Assembly (NCBI RefSeq): GCF_012396235.1
Contig: NZ_JAAXPA010000001.1
Location: 124,001-188,000, forward strand
Reading direction: 5' to 3'
From: Rhodococcus opacus
Lineage (GTDB): Bacteria > Actinomycetota > Actinomycetes > Mycobacteriales > Mycobacteriaceae
Length of the DNA stretch: 64,000 nucleotides
The translations under genes and the position numbers were made by a program. Of the stretch, positions 35,604 to 43,454 are shown one piece after another (the first letter of the stretch is position 1; the number at the start of each line of letters is the position of its first letter). The notes below the pieces were generated by a model, which saw only the letters and a program-made list of their open reading frames with translations, did no database searches and had not been told where the DNA came from.

Positions 35604-35627
35604 TGAATTCATCGAATAATGAATTCA
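35604..35627. promoter_or_regulatory. TetR operator: 9-base arms, 6-base spacer
   Basis: TGAATTCAT at 35604-35612 and ATGAATTCA at 35619-35627 form a perfect inverted repeat around CGAATA. It sits between the permease start and the upstream DNA, is AT-rich, and is the right size (24 bases) for two TetR dimers or one extended site. Confidence 0.7.
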
Positions 35628-35704
35628 ACGCTATGCCGCCTTGATGAGCACTGTCAATGGGCGCGGCGAAGCCAGGCGTCGCGGCTCCGTACTGGTGAAG
35701 ATCA

Positions 35705-35995
35705 CGGTCAGAGGGCCCGCGCCGCATCACCGGAGCGACCGTCGCCGTCGACAGCTCCGACCCCGCCCTCGCCCGCATTCGACTGCGCCACCTGTCCGGT
35801 GCTCCGATCTGTGCCGTGCGCTCCGCATCGTGCAGAACCATGTCGACTTCGACCCGTCGCTCTGGTCTGCGGCAAACCCCCCGGACTGCGTGAAGCTGAA
35901 CCATCAGCCACCGATCAGCGTCCACTGCTCTGCGGGAATCTCCCGAGCGATCTCGGCGGCCTGCGGCCACGGCGGCCCCATCCACCGACCGGTGC
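35705..35995 (-). pseudogene. Possible nucleotidyltransferase-like remnant
   Basis: On the minus strand, PPWPQAAEIAREIPAEQW then TLIGG in one frame continues in another as LMVQLHAVRG and VEVDMVLHDAERTAQ. This reads like the conserved front of an actinobacterial nucleotidyltransferase-type protein (WTLIGGLMVQLHAV, then an Asp-x-Asp motif represented by VDMVLH). At least two frameshifts and loss of both ends make it non-functional. The stretch 35628-36184 holds no other gene that I can support. Confidence 0.35.
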
Positions 35996-36184
35996 CTCCA
36001 CCGCCCACTCCGGCCGCGTCTCACCGGATGTCATCGAGCAACTCCCCTGGCACCCGCGCTTCGGCGCTTCGCTCCCGGGTGTCGAGCGAGTCCATCAAAT
36101 CCACCGCAACAGTCGCCACCGGCAACGTCGTCGTCGTGAAAGACGGATCCGGCGTGGGCCCACACGGGACAGCCGGGTTTGTGG

Positions 36185-36847
36185 TCAGGTCAGGGAGTCG
36201 ACGGGCAGGGCCGCCAGCCGCCACTCGAGCATGCCGTCGGCCAGCCGCGAGGCCTGCCGGCCGTGGTCGGTCAGCAGCCGGACCGCGTCGTGGGCGAGCA
36301 CGCAGTAGGCGCCGCGGCAGTAGGCGACGATCTCCTGATCCGGCGGCAGGTCGGCCAGGTGATCGGCCAACTCGTCCAACGGAATCGACACCGCGCCGGG
36401 GATGTGCCCGGCCTGGTATTCCTCGCGGGGACGCACGTCGAGCACCGTCACCTTCCCCGACCGGGCCCGCTCGAGCAGCTGGTCCTTGCTGACGTGTTCG
36501 GTGTCGGCCGGGCCGAGATACGCGGCGGCGGCGGCCTCGACATCGGGCAGGTGGTCGTTGGCGACCGTGCGGACCAGCGCGAACAGCTGCGCCACGTCCT
36601 CGCCGGCGAGCCGGTAGAACACCTTGGTGCCCTCGCGGCGGGTGGCCACCAGATTGGCCTGCTTGAGGATCTGCAGATGCGCGGACGCGGTCGTCAGCCC
36701 CAGCTCGCAGGCGCGGGCAAGGGCGTCGACGGTGCGCTCGCCCTGGGCGAGCAGATCCAGCAGTTCGAGCCGCTTGCCGCTGCCCAGCGCCTTGCCGACC
36801 CGGGCGAACTGGTCGAACAGTTCGGTCTTCGCGATCCGATCACCCAT
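36185..36847 (-). CDS. ArsR-family regulator fused to a rhodanese domain
   Basis: The protein has 220 residues from ATG at 36847 (GGAGAAA upstream). The ArsR winged helix spans residues 10-95 (SGKRLELLDLLAQGERTVDALARACELGLTTASAHLQILKQANLV), with Cys47 near the recognition region. The rhodanese domain spans about 120-215, with catalytic Cys177 in CRGAYC. The fusion joins a DNA-binding unit to a sulfane-sulfur acceptor, so direct persulfide sensing is plausible. It is divergent from a CstB-like gene with 89 bases between starts. Confidence 0.92.
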   Translation of the reverse strand: MGDRIAKTELFDQFARVGKALGSGKRLELLDLLAQGERTVDALARACELGLTTASAHLQILKQANLVATRREGTKVFYRLAGEDVAQLFALVRTVANDHLPDVEAAAAAYLGPADTEHVSKDQLLERARSGKVTVLDVRPREEYQAGHIPGAVSIPLDELADHLADLPPDQEIVAYCRGAYCVLAHDAVRLLTDHGRQASRLADGMLEWRLAALPVDSLT

Positions 36848-36936
36848 GGCTTTCTCCAATCATCTTTGGAATAGTGTAGAACATGGATCGGGTGTTCCGC
36901 CCGGGACGCCCACGGAGCCGAGGCAGGGAGAAGGCC

Positions 36937-38298
36937 ATGGCCGGGATCGATCTGGTGCCGCTCGTCGACGAGGGGCTCGGCAACTCCGCATATCTGGTGG
37001 ACCTGGGCGACGGGCGGGCGTTGGTGGTCGACGTCAGCCGGGACCTGCGGGCGGTGCACGCCGCGGCCGCGCGCCGCGGGTTGACCGTCGCGTTCGCCGC
37101 CGACACCCACCTGCACGCCGACTTCCTTTCCGGCGCCCACCAGCTCGGCGCCACCGGCGGGACGCGGGTGCTGGCCTCCGCCGCCGGGGACCGGGAGTTC
37201 CCCCGCACCGGGCTGCGCGACGGCGACGAGGTGGACCTGGGCGGGCTGCGGTTGCGGGCCCTGATGACGCCCGGGCACACCCACGAACACCTCTGTTACC
37301 TGCTCCTCGACGGCGAGAAGGAGGTCGGGGTGTTCACCGGCGGCTCGCTGCTGGTCGGCTCTGCCGCCCGTACCGACCTGATCTCTCCGGAGCGCACCGA
37401 GGCCCTCACCCGCGCCCAGTACGCCTCCCTGCAACGGCTGGCCGCACTGCCCGGCGAGGTGGCGGTGTGGCCCACGCACGGGGCGGGCTCGTTCTGCTCG
37501 GCCCCACCCGGCGCCGAACGCACCAGCACCATCGCCCGCGAACGCGCCACCAACCCGTTGCTCGCCGCCCGCGACGAGGACGCGTTCCTCGACCAACTGC
37601 TGGGATCGCTGGGCAGCTATCCGCCGTACTTCCGCCGGCTCGGGGAGGTCAACCGACTCGGTCCTCCACTCCTCGACCAGGATCCGGTGCTGCCGGCGCT
37701 GACCGTCGACACCGTCCGCGCCCAGTTGGCCGGGGGCGCCGCCCTGATCGATGTGCGCGCGCTGGCCCGGTTCGCCGCCGAACACATCCCCGGTGCGGTG
37801 TCGATCCCGCTGCGGCCGGTCTTCGCCAGCTGGCTGGGCTGGCTCGCCCCGGCCGACCGGCCCCTGATCATCGTCCGCGACCAAGACCAGGACGTGGACG
37901 AGATCGTCTGGCAAGCAATGAAAATCGGGTACGACAATCTGATCGGTGAACTCGACGGCGGCCTCGCCGCCTGGACCGCCGCCGAACTCGCGGTGGCCGC
38001 CACGGCGCTGACCGGCCCCGACGGGGTCGGCAATGTCCGGGTCCTCGACATCCGTCAACGCCCCGAATACCTGGCCGGGCACTTGCCCGGCGCCATCCAC
38101 ATCGAACTCGGCGCCCTCCCGGGCCGGGTCGACGACCTGCCCCGCGAGCCCACCGTGGTGATGTGCGGGCACGGCGAACGCGCGATGGGCGCCGCCAGCC
38201 TGCTCGAACGCGCCGGCCACCGACAGCTGACGGTGCTCGAGGGCGGTCCCGACGACTGGGCCCACGCGACCGGGCGCACCCTCGAGACCGGCGCATGA
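36937..38298 (+). CDS. CstB-like persulfide dioxygenase with two rhodanese domains (copy 1)
   Basis: The protein has 453 residues from ATG at 36937 (GGGAGAAGG upstream). The metallo-beta-lactamase domain (1-250) has THLHADFLSG at 57-66 and further His/Asp ligands (PGHTHEH). A first rhodanese-like domain (about 260-350) lacks the Cys (IIVRDQDQDVDE). The second (about 355-450) has it (VVMCGHGER). This MBL, pseudo-rhodanese, rhodanese order is that of CstB, which oxidises low-molecular-weight persulfides to thiosulfate. Its stop overlaps the start of an MFS transporter (ATGA). Confidence 0.88.
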   Translation: MAGIDLVPLVDEGLGNSAYLVDLGDGRALVVDVSRDLRAVHAAAARRGLTVAFAADTHLHADFLSGAHQLGATGGTRVLASAAGDREFPRTGLRDGDEVDLGGLRLRALMTPGHTHEHLCYLLLDGEKEVGVFTGGSLLVGSAARTDLISPERTEALTRAQYASLQRLAALPGEVAVWPTHGAGSFCSAPPGAERTSTIARERATNPLLAARDEDAFLDQLLGSLGSYPPYFRRLGEVNRLGPPLLDQDPVLPALTVDTVRAQLAGGAALIDVRALARFAAEHIPGAVSIPLRPVFASWLGWLAPADRPLIIVRDQDQDVDEIVWQAMKIGYDNLIGELDGGLAAWTAAELAVAATALTGPDGVGNVRVLDIRQRPEYLAGHLPGAIHIELGALPGRVDDLPREPTVVMCGHGERAMGAASLLERAGHRQLTVLEGGPDDWAHATGRTLETGA

Positions 38299-39611
38299 GC
38301 AGAGACCGTCGCAGGAGCACCACCTCGCCCCGGCCGATCCGACTCGGCCTGGGCGCCAACCTCGCCCAGTTCAGCCTGCTCGTCGCGGTCAACGCCCTCG
38401 TCGGTGGCATGGTCGGCCAGCAACAGACCGTGCTGCCGCTGCTCGCCTCAGGCGAATTCGGGCTGACCGGCTACACCTTCATCTTCACCTACGTAGCCGC
38501 GTTCGGAATCACCAAGGCCGCCGCCAACTACTTCGCCGGAACCTGGTCCGATCGCTTCGGCCGCAAGCCGGTGCTGCTGGTGGGCTGGCTGTTCGCCATC
38601 CCCGTCCCGCTGATGCTCATCGCCGCCCCCAACTGGTGGTGGGTCGTGGCCGCCAACGTGCTCCTCGGCATCAACCAGGGCCTGACCTGGTCGACCACCG
38701 TGGTGATGAAGATCGACCTGGTCGGCCCCGCCCGCCGCGGCCTGGCGATGGGACTGAACGAGGCCGCCGGCTACGGCGCCGTGGCCGTCAGCTCGCTGAT
38801 GGCCGGCTACCTCGCCGACCAGTACGGGCTACGACCGGCCCCGTTCCTGCTCGGACTCGCCTACACCGCGCTGGCCCTGCTGCTGTCCGGGGTATTCATC
38901 CACGAAACCCGCGACCACGCGCGCCTGGAAGCCACCCGGCACACCCCGCGTGCGGACGGAATGCACGATCACCTGCACGCGGATCTGACCAACCGGCAAA
39001 TCGCTGCGGCAACCAGTTTCACCGAACCCGCCCTGTCCTCGGCGAGCCAGGCCGGGCTGGTCAACAACCTCAACTTCGGGCTCTCCTGGGGCCTGTTCCC
39101 CCTGCTGTTCGCCACCGCCGACCTGGGCGCCGGGCAGATCGGTGTGCTCTTCGCCCTCTATCCCGGCGTATGGGGCGCCGGACAATTGGTCACCGGCGCC
39201 CTTTCGGACCGGATCGGCCGCAAGCACCTGATCACCGCCGGCATGACCCTGCAAGCCGCAGCCCTGGCGCTGATCGCCGCCTCCCACGGCTTCACCGGGT
39301 GGGCGGCCGGCACGGTGCTGCTCGGGGCCGGCACCGCCATGGTCTACCCCACCCTGCTCGCCGTGATCGGCGACGTCGCACACCCGGCCTGGCGCGGCCG
39401 CGCCGTCGGGATCTACCGGGTCTGGCGCGACAGCGGCTATGCCGTCGGCGCGATCCTCGGCGGCATCGTCGCCGACCTGATGGGACTGCACGCCGCGGTG
39501 TGGGGTGCCGCCGCCGTCAGTGCCGCTTCGGCCCTGGCCGTCGCGGTCCGCATGTACGAAACCCACCCCCGACCCGTCAACACGAGCCCGCAGCGTGCGC
39601 CGAGGGGTTGA
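38295..39611 (+). CDS. MFS transporter coupled to the CstB-like gene
   Basis: This 438-residue protein has 12 predicted helices, with MFS loop motifs 'GTWSDRFGRKPVLLVGW' and 'GALSDRIGRKHLITAGM'. A His/Asp-rich central loop (HTPRADGMHDHLHADLTNRQ) could bind metal. It is translationally coupled (ATGA) to the persulfide dioxygenase gene and lies under the control region shared with the ArsR-rhodanese regulator. Export of sulfite, thiosulfate or another product is a reasonable guess; no direct motif shows it. Confidence 0.88.
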   Translation: MSRDRRRSTTSPRPIRLGLGANLAQFSLLVAVNALVGGMVGQQQTVLPLLASGEFGLTGYTFIFTYVAAFGITKAAANYFAGTWSDRFGRKPVLLVGWLFAIPVPLMLIAAPNWWWVVAANVLLGINQGLTWSTTVVMKIDLVGPARRGLAMGLNEAAGYGAVAVSSLMAGYLADQYGLRPAPFLLGLAYTALALLLSGVFIHETRDHARLEATRHTPRADGMHDHLHADLTNRQIAAATSFTEPALSSASQAGLVNNLNFGLSWGLFPLLFATADLGAGQIGVLFALYPGVWGAGQLVTGALSDRIGRKHLITAGMTLQAAALALIAASHGFTGWAAGTVLLGAGTAMVYPTLLAVIGDVAHPAWRGRAVGIYRVWRDSGYAVGAILGGIVADLMGLHAAVWGAAAVSAASALAVAVRMYETHPRPVNTSPQRAPRG

Positions 39612-39964
39612 TCGCATCCCGGGGGAATGCGCTGCGGCGGCAGCCCATACAAGGACCGGCGCCTGGCCGGCTCCCGAGTGCAGTCGGCATGAGCAGCAGG
39701 GTCGCGAGCGCACGGCTCGTCTGCACCGCAGGGATCGAATGCACCAGGTGAGCATGACCGCCCGTCCGTGTGGCGAGGACGTACGCCGCCTACGTGTGGG
39801 TCAAGATCGCGGACCAGATCCTCGAATCGATTGTAGGAAGTCCGGCGGGTTCGGGAAGTGCCGCGTTCATCATCCGGGGGCACCCGATTCACCGCCGTCT
39901 CGTCCGTCGAGGATGAGGTGGGCGCCACGGGAATGTCCTAGCACCTGTCCCGGTTGATCTATAT
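39612..39964. other. Intergenic region, no supportable gene
   Basis: About 350 bases between the MFS gene and the FHA gene promoter. Short open frames exist on both strands, including one ending in AAFIIRGHPIHRRLVRRG, but none has a start, ribosome site or family match. It is probably degraded DNA. Confidence 0.4.
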
Positions 39965-39980
39965 ATACCCATGGGGGTAT
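39965..39980. promoter_or_regulatory. CstR/CsoR-type operator, site A
   Basis: ATACCCATGGGGGTAT is a near-palindrome of the ATACCCC/GGGGTAT class seen seven more times in this window. It lies 26 bases before the FHA gene start. Confidence 0.65.
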
Positions 39981-40006
39981 TTTGGGAGATGTTGACCGAG
40001 GTGACG

Positions 40007-40432
40007 ATGATGAAGCTGACCGACGACTTGCCGCGTACGTGTCTTCCGGACGATCGGGGTGGCGGTGCCCCGCAGTTGGTCGTGACCCGGGGCCCTGGGC
40101 CGGCGAAGGGTGCATCCCTTGCCGTCGACCGCGACATCACCGTGCTTGGCAGCCATCCCAGGTCGGAGATCGTGCTCGGCCACGGAACCGTCTCGCGTCG
40201 GCATGCCGAAATCCGCCGGGACGATGCAACGTTCACCCTGTGTGATGCCGGCTCTCTCAACGGAACTTATCTGAATCGGCAGCCCGTCGATTGCGCCGGA
40301 CTGGTGGACGGCGACGAGGTTCAGATCGGAGTCTTTCGCATGCTCTTTCGACTACCCGCCGCGTCGTCGATGTGTCGGCCGACCGTAACGGCGACGCCGA
40401 AGATCGCGGGCACCCCGAGCGCCGGGCCGTAG
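40007..40432 (+). CDS. FHA-domain protein
   Basis: The protein has 141 residues from the ATG at 40007; earlier in-frame starts would fall inside or right after the operator at 39965-39980. The FHA core spans residues 25-110, with 'SEIVLGHGTVSRRHAEIRRDD' and 'GSLNGTYLNRQPVD' (phosphothreonine-binding Ser-Arg-Arg-His and Asn-Gly). FHA domains bind phosphothreonine proteins. There is no kinase gene nearby. The position behind a CstR-type operator places it in the sulfur regulon. The 3' end overlaps the convergent small membrane protein gene by 112 bases. Confidence 0.8.
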   Translation: MMKLTDDLPRTCLPDDRGGGAPQLVVTRGPGPAKGASLAVDRDITVLGSHPRSEIVLGHGTVSRRHAEIRRDDATFTLCDAGSLNGTYLNRQPVDCAGLVDGDEVQIGVFRMLFRLPAASSMCRPTVTATPKIAGTPSAGP

Positions 40433-40632
40433 TGCCCGCCGCTGATCATGAGGACCGCTGCAACGGTCAGCGGACCGATCACGCGCCGATCTGGTCGAGG
40501 GCCATCCGCGAGCAGGCTGACCGTACCGAACGCGACCACGAACCCCACGCACCCATCGACGGCAGCGCTTGCGAGATCGGGCGTTCCCCCGGCGGTGCGG
40601 AGGTTCCCGGCGGCGGGGTCGTGCGGTGTCAC
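40321..40632 (-). CDS. Small two-helix membrane protein downstream of universal stress protein
   Basis: The frame has 103 residues, and the GTG overlaps the stop of the universal stress protein gene (GTGA). Two or three hydrophobic stretches are clear: GCVGFVVAFGTVSLLA, then VIGPLTVAAVLMISGGHYGPALGVPAIFGVAVTV. The C-terminus is basic. Its last 112 bases run antisense to the end of the FHA gene. The translational coupling and hydrophobic periodicity argue for a real gene; the family is unknown. Confidence 0.6.
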   Translation of the reverse strand: MTPHDPAAGNLRTAGGTPDLASAAVDGCVGFVVAFGTVSLLADGPRPDRRVIGPLTVAAVLMISGGHYGPALGVPAIFGVAVTVGRHIDDAAGSRKSMRKTPI

Positions 40633-41165
40633 CCCTGCTCCTTGCGGGGGGCGGGGACCAACAGGACGGGTCGGCGGGCGTGGTGGACGAGTTTCGAGGA
40701 CACCGATTCGCCGAGAAACCGCTCGAACAGGGACATTGCGCCGCCCCGGGAGGTGCCGATGATGATCATCAGGGCATCGTTCGCTTCGGCGATCGTGGTC
40801 AACAGTTGCGCAGGATTCCCTTCCCGCGAGTAGTAGGCCCAGTTGCCGGGCAGCGCGGCCAGCATGGTGCAGGCCTCCCGGCGTTCTTGTTCGACGGCGT
40901 CGGCGAAGCGCTGTTCCCAGTCGTCCCGGTCGGGTTCGACGGGCATGTCGTCGATGTCGACGATGTGCGCGACGTGCAGAAAAGCATTGAGTCGGCCCGC
41001 GAGGTCCATCGCGTGGGTCAGGGCGGCGTGGCTGGCCGGGTGCCGGTCGAAGCCGACCACCAGATGGCACACCACCGGAGTGGAGGTCGCGGGACCGTCG
41101 ACACGCAGCGGGGTGCGCCAGTCCCGCAGCGTCTCCCGCGTCGGGTGGTTGTCGTTATTGGTCAT
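40629..41165 (-). CDS. Universal stress protein (UspA family)
   Basis: The protein has 178 residues from ATG at 41165 (GAGGAGAA upstream). The core has 'VCHLVVGFDRHPASHAALTHAMDLAGRLNAFLHVAHIVD' and the ATP-binding-like ending 'DALMIIIGTSRGGAMSLFERFLGESVSSKLVHHARRPVLLVP' (GxxGxxx...GS-type loop). Members bind ATP or AMP and act in stress and energy-limited states. It is followed by a small membrane protein gene with a GTGA overlap. Confidence 0.92.
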   Translation of the reverse strand: MTNNDNHPTRETLRDWRTPLRVDGPATSTPVVCHLVVGFDRHPASHAALTHAMDLAGRLNAFLHVAHIVDIDDMPVEPDRDDWEQRFADAVEQERREACTMLAALPGNWAYYSREGNPAQLLTTIAEANDALMIIIGTSRGGAMSLFERFLGESVSSKLVHHARRPVLLVPAPRKEQG

Positions 41166-41178
41166 GGTCGTCTTCTCC

Positions 41179-41370
41179 TCACACCCCATCAGCCAGGGCG
41201 AGACCGGCACTGCCGGCGACGGTCACCAGCAGGGTGCCGCCCGCGCGACGCCGGGTGGCGTACCGCTGGCGTGGGATCAGCCGCACGGTCTCGAAACTGG
41301 CGGTACTGAAGGTCGTGTACCCGCCGCAGAACCCGACACCCACGATCAGCTGAATTTCCAGCAAGACATC
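41179..41370 (-). pseudogene. crcB (fluoride channel) C-terminal fragment
   Basis: The fragment reads LLEIQLIVGVGFCGGYTTFSTASFE in two overlapping parts and ends LALADGV. GFCGGYTTFSTASFE is the hallmark of CrcB/Fluc channels, but only the last 60 of about 125 residues are present. No first half is found upstream. Without the N-terminal helices it cannot form a channel. Confidence 0.75.
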
Positions 41371-41756
41371 GTGAAAAGGGAACCAATCCGGCTACGAACC
41401 CGAGGAGCAGCGCCGGTCACGTTGACGATCGCCGTCGCCCACGGAAACTCCGACGTCCGCCGGTGTTTGATCGCCCCATCCACACCGAATCGGGCGATCG
41501 CCCCTATCGCTGCCGACGCACTCGATCCACCACACCATCATCGGGTCGCCTCCTGCGCCGTGACTGAAGGTGCGTGCCGATCGCAATTCCCGCGGTGGTG
41601 GCCACCAGACGCGGTCAACCGCGCGCTGCTGGCCAGTCTCGATCCTCGCCTGACCGATGTCGGGCAAGACACAGCCTGCTGGAATGAGGCGTCTGGATCA
41701 GTACGACCAGAAGCCTCCCTGCGTCCCTCGTGTGATGCGGGATTGGCCAGTCCCGG

Positions 41757-42165
41757 CCCGCTCTGTCAGCTCTTCGGCTCGGGGGTGCGCAGGTTCGGCG
41801 ACGACGGTGACCCGTCCAAGTCGATCGTCGAGCGCACGGTCGAGCGCATCGAGATAGGCATCGGTGAACGCGAAGCCGAAATCCCCGAGGTGGATCAGGA
41901 CGTCGGCGTTGCGTTTCGCCGCATGTGCGATGGCCACGACACCGTATGCCGTGTTGGCGTGCCAGTCCCCCGCGATCGCCACCCGCCCAGGGCTGGTGCA
42001 CAGAAATCGCCCGGTACCGGGGTTCTCGAGCTGGTGGTGGAGCATCTCAAACCACCTCTCTCGCTGCGTTTTCGGCGGGCGCGCCAGTCGCCGGACCGGA
42101 GCGCGTGTGCTCGGTCGATGCCAACCATTGCGTTGGCATACAGCGCGTGTCGCTCACGCGATCCG
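41757..42165 (-). pseudogene. Metallophosphoesterase remnant
   Basis: A coding-like run RHALYANAMVGIDRAHALRS (about 42070-42165) shifts frame near 42045 into MLHHQLENPGTGRFLC, then VAIAGDWHANTAYGVVAIA, ADVLIHLGDFGFAF and YLDALDRAL. GDWHAN and HLGDFG are the first two metal-binding motifs of calcineurin-like phosphoesterases. The rest of the domain (GNH and later His) is missing. The region 41386-41756 holds no gene I can support. Confidence 0.6.
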
Positions 42166-42299
42166 CTGTTCGTGCTGTTGCCCGTGAGGTCCGATACCGG
42201 GCGTCGTGCCTGGGCGGTCTTCTGGCTGCGGGACCTCTCCGCCGTGGCGCACAACTATCGTCCACCGGTTTTCGGGGGGCGAGATCGTGCACTGGGTCG

Positions 42300-43454
42300 T
42301 CAGTCGGGGTGTCCGCCGTGCGGGACGGTCAACGGGAGGGACCGGCCGACGAGACTTCGCCGCAGGATCGGCAGGGATGTCGCGATCTGCCGGATCTGTG
42401 TGACGGAGGCGGCTTGCGGGGCCGCGATCATCGCCGGGACCCCGGCATCGCCCGCCTCGCGCAGTTCGATGTCGAGTGGCACCTGCCCCAGGAGCGGTGC
42501 GGCGATGGCCTCGGCGAGACGCTGACCACCTCCGGCGCCGAACAGCGGGGTGCTCTCGTGGCACGACGAGCAGATCATCGCGGACATGTTCTCCACGACG
42601 CCGGCGACCGGCATCCGTGAGTCGCGGGCCATCCGGCCGACCCGCTGGGCGACGGTCTGGGCCGCCGGCTGCGGTGTGGTGACGACGATGAGCGCTGCGT
42701 CGGGCACGAGCTCGAGCAGCGAGAGCGTCACGTCGCCGGTGCCGGGTGGGAGGTCGATGAGCAGAACATCGAGTTCACCCCAGTACACATCGTCCAAGAA
42801 CTGCTCGATCGCCTTGTGCAGCATCGGGCCACGCCAGACGACCGGCTCGTCGTCCCGGACGAAGAACCCCACTGACATCAACGCGACCCCGAAGGCCTCG
42901 ACGGGCAGCATCAGTCCCTTCAGCGCGACCGGCGCTCGGCGCACCCCGAACAGGTGCGGGATGGAGTATCCCCAGACGTCGGCGTCGAGAATGCCGACCC
43001 GTTTCCCCTGCCGGACCAGGGCCACCGCAAGGTTGGCCGTGATTGTGGACTTACCCACGCCACCCTTGCCGGAGGCCACGGCATACACCTGGGTTGCCGA
43101 ACCCAGTCCGAACGAGTTGGCGCCCCGTGGCCCGGCGCCGCGAAGGCGTGCGGCGAGCCGCATACGCTCGCCCTCGCCCATCGCCGCGAAGGCGACCTCG
43201 ACGCCGGAGACGCCGGCGATGGCGCGGACTGCCGCGGTGACGTCGGTGGTGAGGGTCTCCTTCAGTGGGCATGAGGGCGTCGTGAGTCGGACAGTCACCC
43301 GCGCGACGCCGGAGCGGTCAACTTCCACCTCGCCAAGCATCCCGGCCTCCTCGAGGGGCAGGTGCAGCTCGGGATCCTCGACGCGTGCCAACGCGGTGCG
43401 CACGTCGGCCGGATCGACCTTCGCGTCGGCACGCCTCCGCGACAACAGGCTCAT
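42300..43454 (-). CDS. Mrp/NBP35 family P-loop ATPase (Fe-S carrier, ApbC-like)
   Basis: This 384-residue protein has an N-terminal MIP18/DUF59 domain (residues 15-95, with Ser-Cys-Pro at 61-63). It then has the deviant Walker A GKGGVGKST at 129-137, 'VGILDADVWGYSIPHLFG', 'VLLIDLPPGTGDVTLSLLE' and the cluster-binding CSSC. Mrp proteins carry and insert 4Fe-4S clusters. The start overlaps the stop of the molybdopterin oxidoreductase gene (ATGA), so it is probably a dedicated maturation factor for the many clusters of that complex. Confidence 0.92.
   Translation of the reverse strand: MSLLSRRRADAKVDPADVRTALARVEDPELHLPLEEAGMLGEVEVDRSGVARVTVRLTTPSCPLKETLTTDVTAAVRAIAGVSGVEVAFAAMGEGERMRLAARLRGAGPRGANSFGLGSATQVYAVASGKGGVGKSTITANLAVALVRQGKRVGILDADVWGYSIPHLFGVRRAPVALKGLMLPVEAFGVALMSVGFFVRDDEPVVWRGPMLHKAIEQFLDDVYWGELDVLLIDLPPGTGDVTLSLLELVPDAALIVVTTPQPAAQTVAQRVGRMARDSRMPVAGVVENMSAMICSSCHESTPLFGAGGGQRLAEAIAAPLLGQVPLDIELREAGDAGVPAMIAAPQAASVTQIRQIATSLPILRRSLVGRSLPLTVPHGGHPD

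Noticed and set aside
36694-38265. Long antisense open frames opposite the CstB-like gene and many other genes
   Set aside because: These are by-products of high-GC codon usage: no ribosome sites, no domains, and the sense frames have clear motifs.
40321-40432. FHA gene or small membrane gene being spurious because they overlap
   Set aside because: Both have independent support (FHA motifs and operator; GTGA coupling and hydrophobic helices), so both were kept, the small one with lower confidence.
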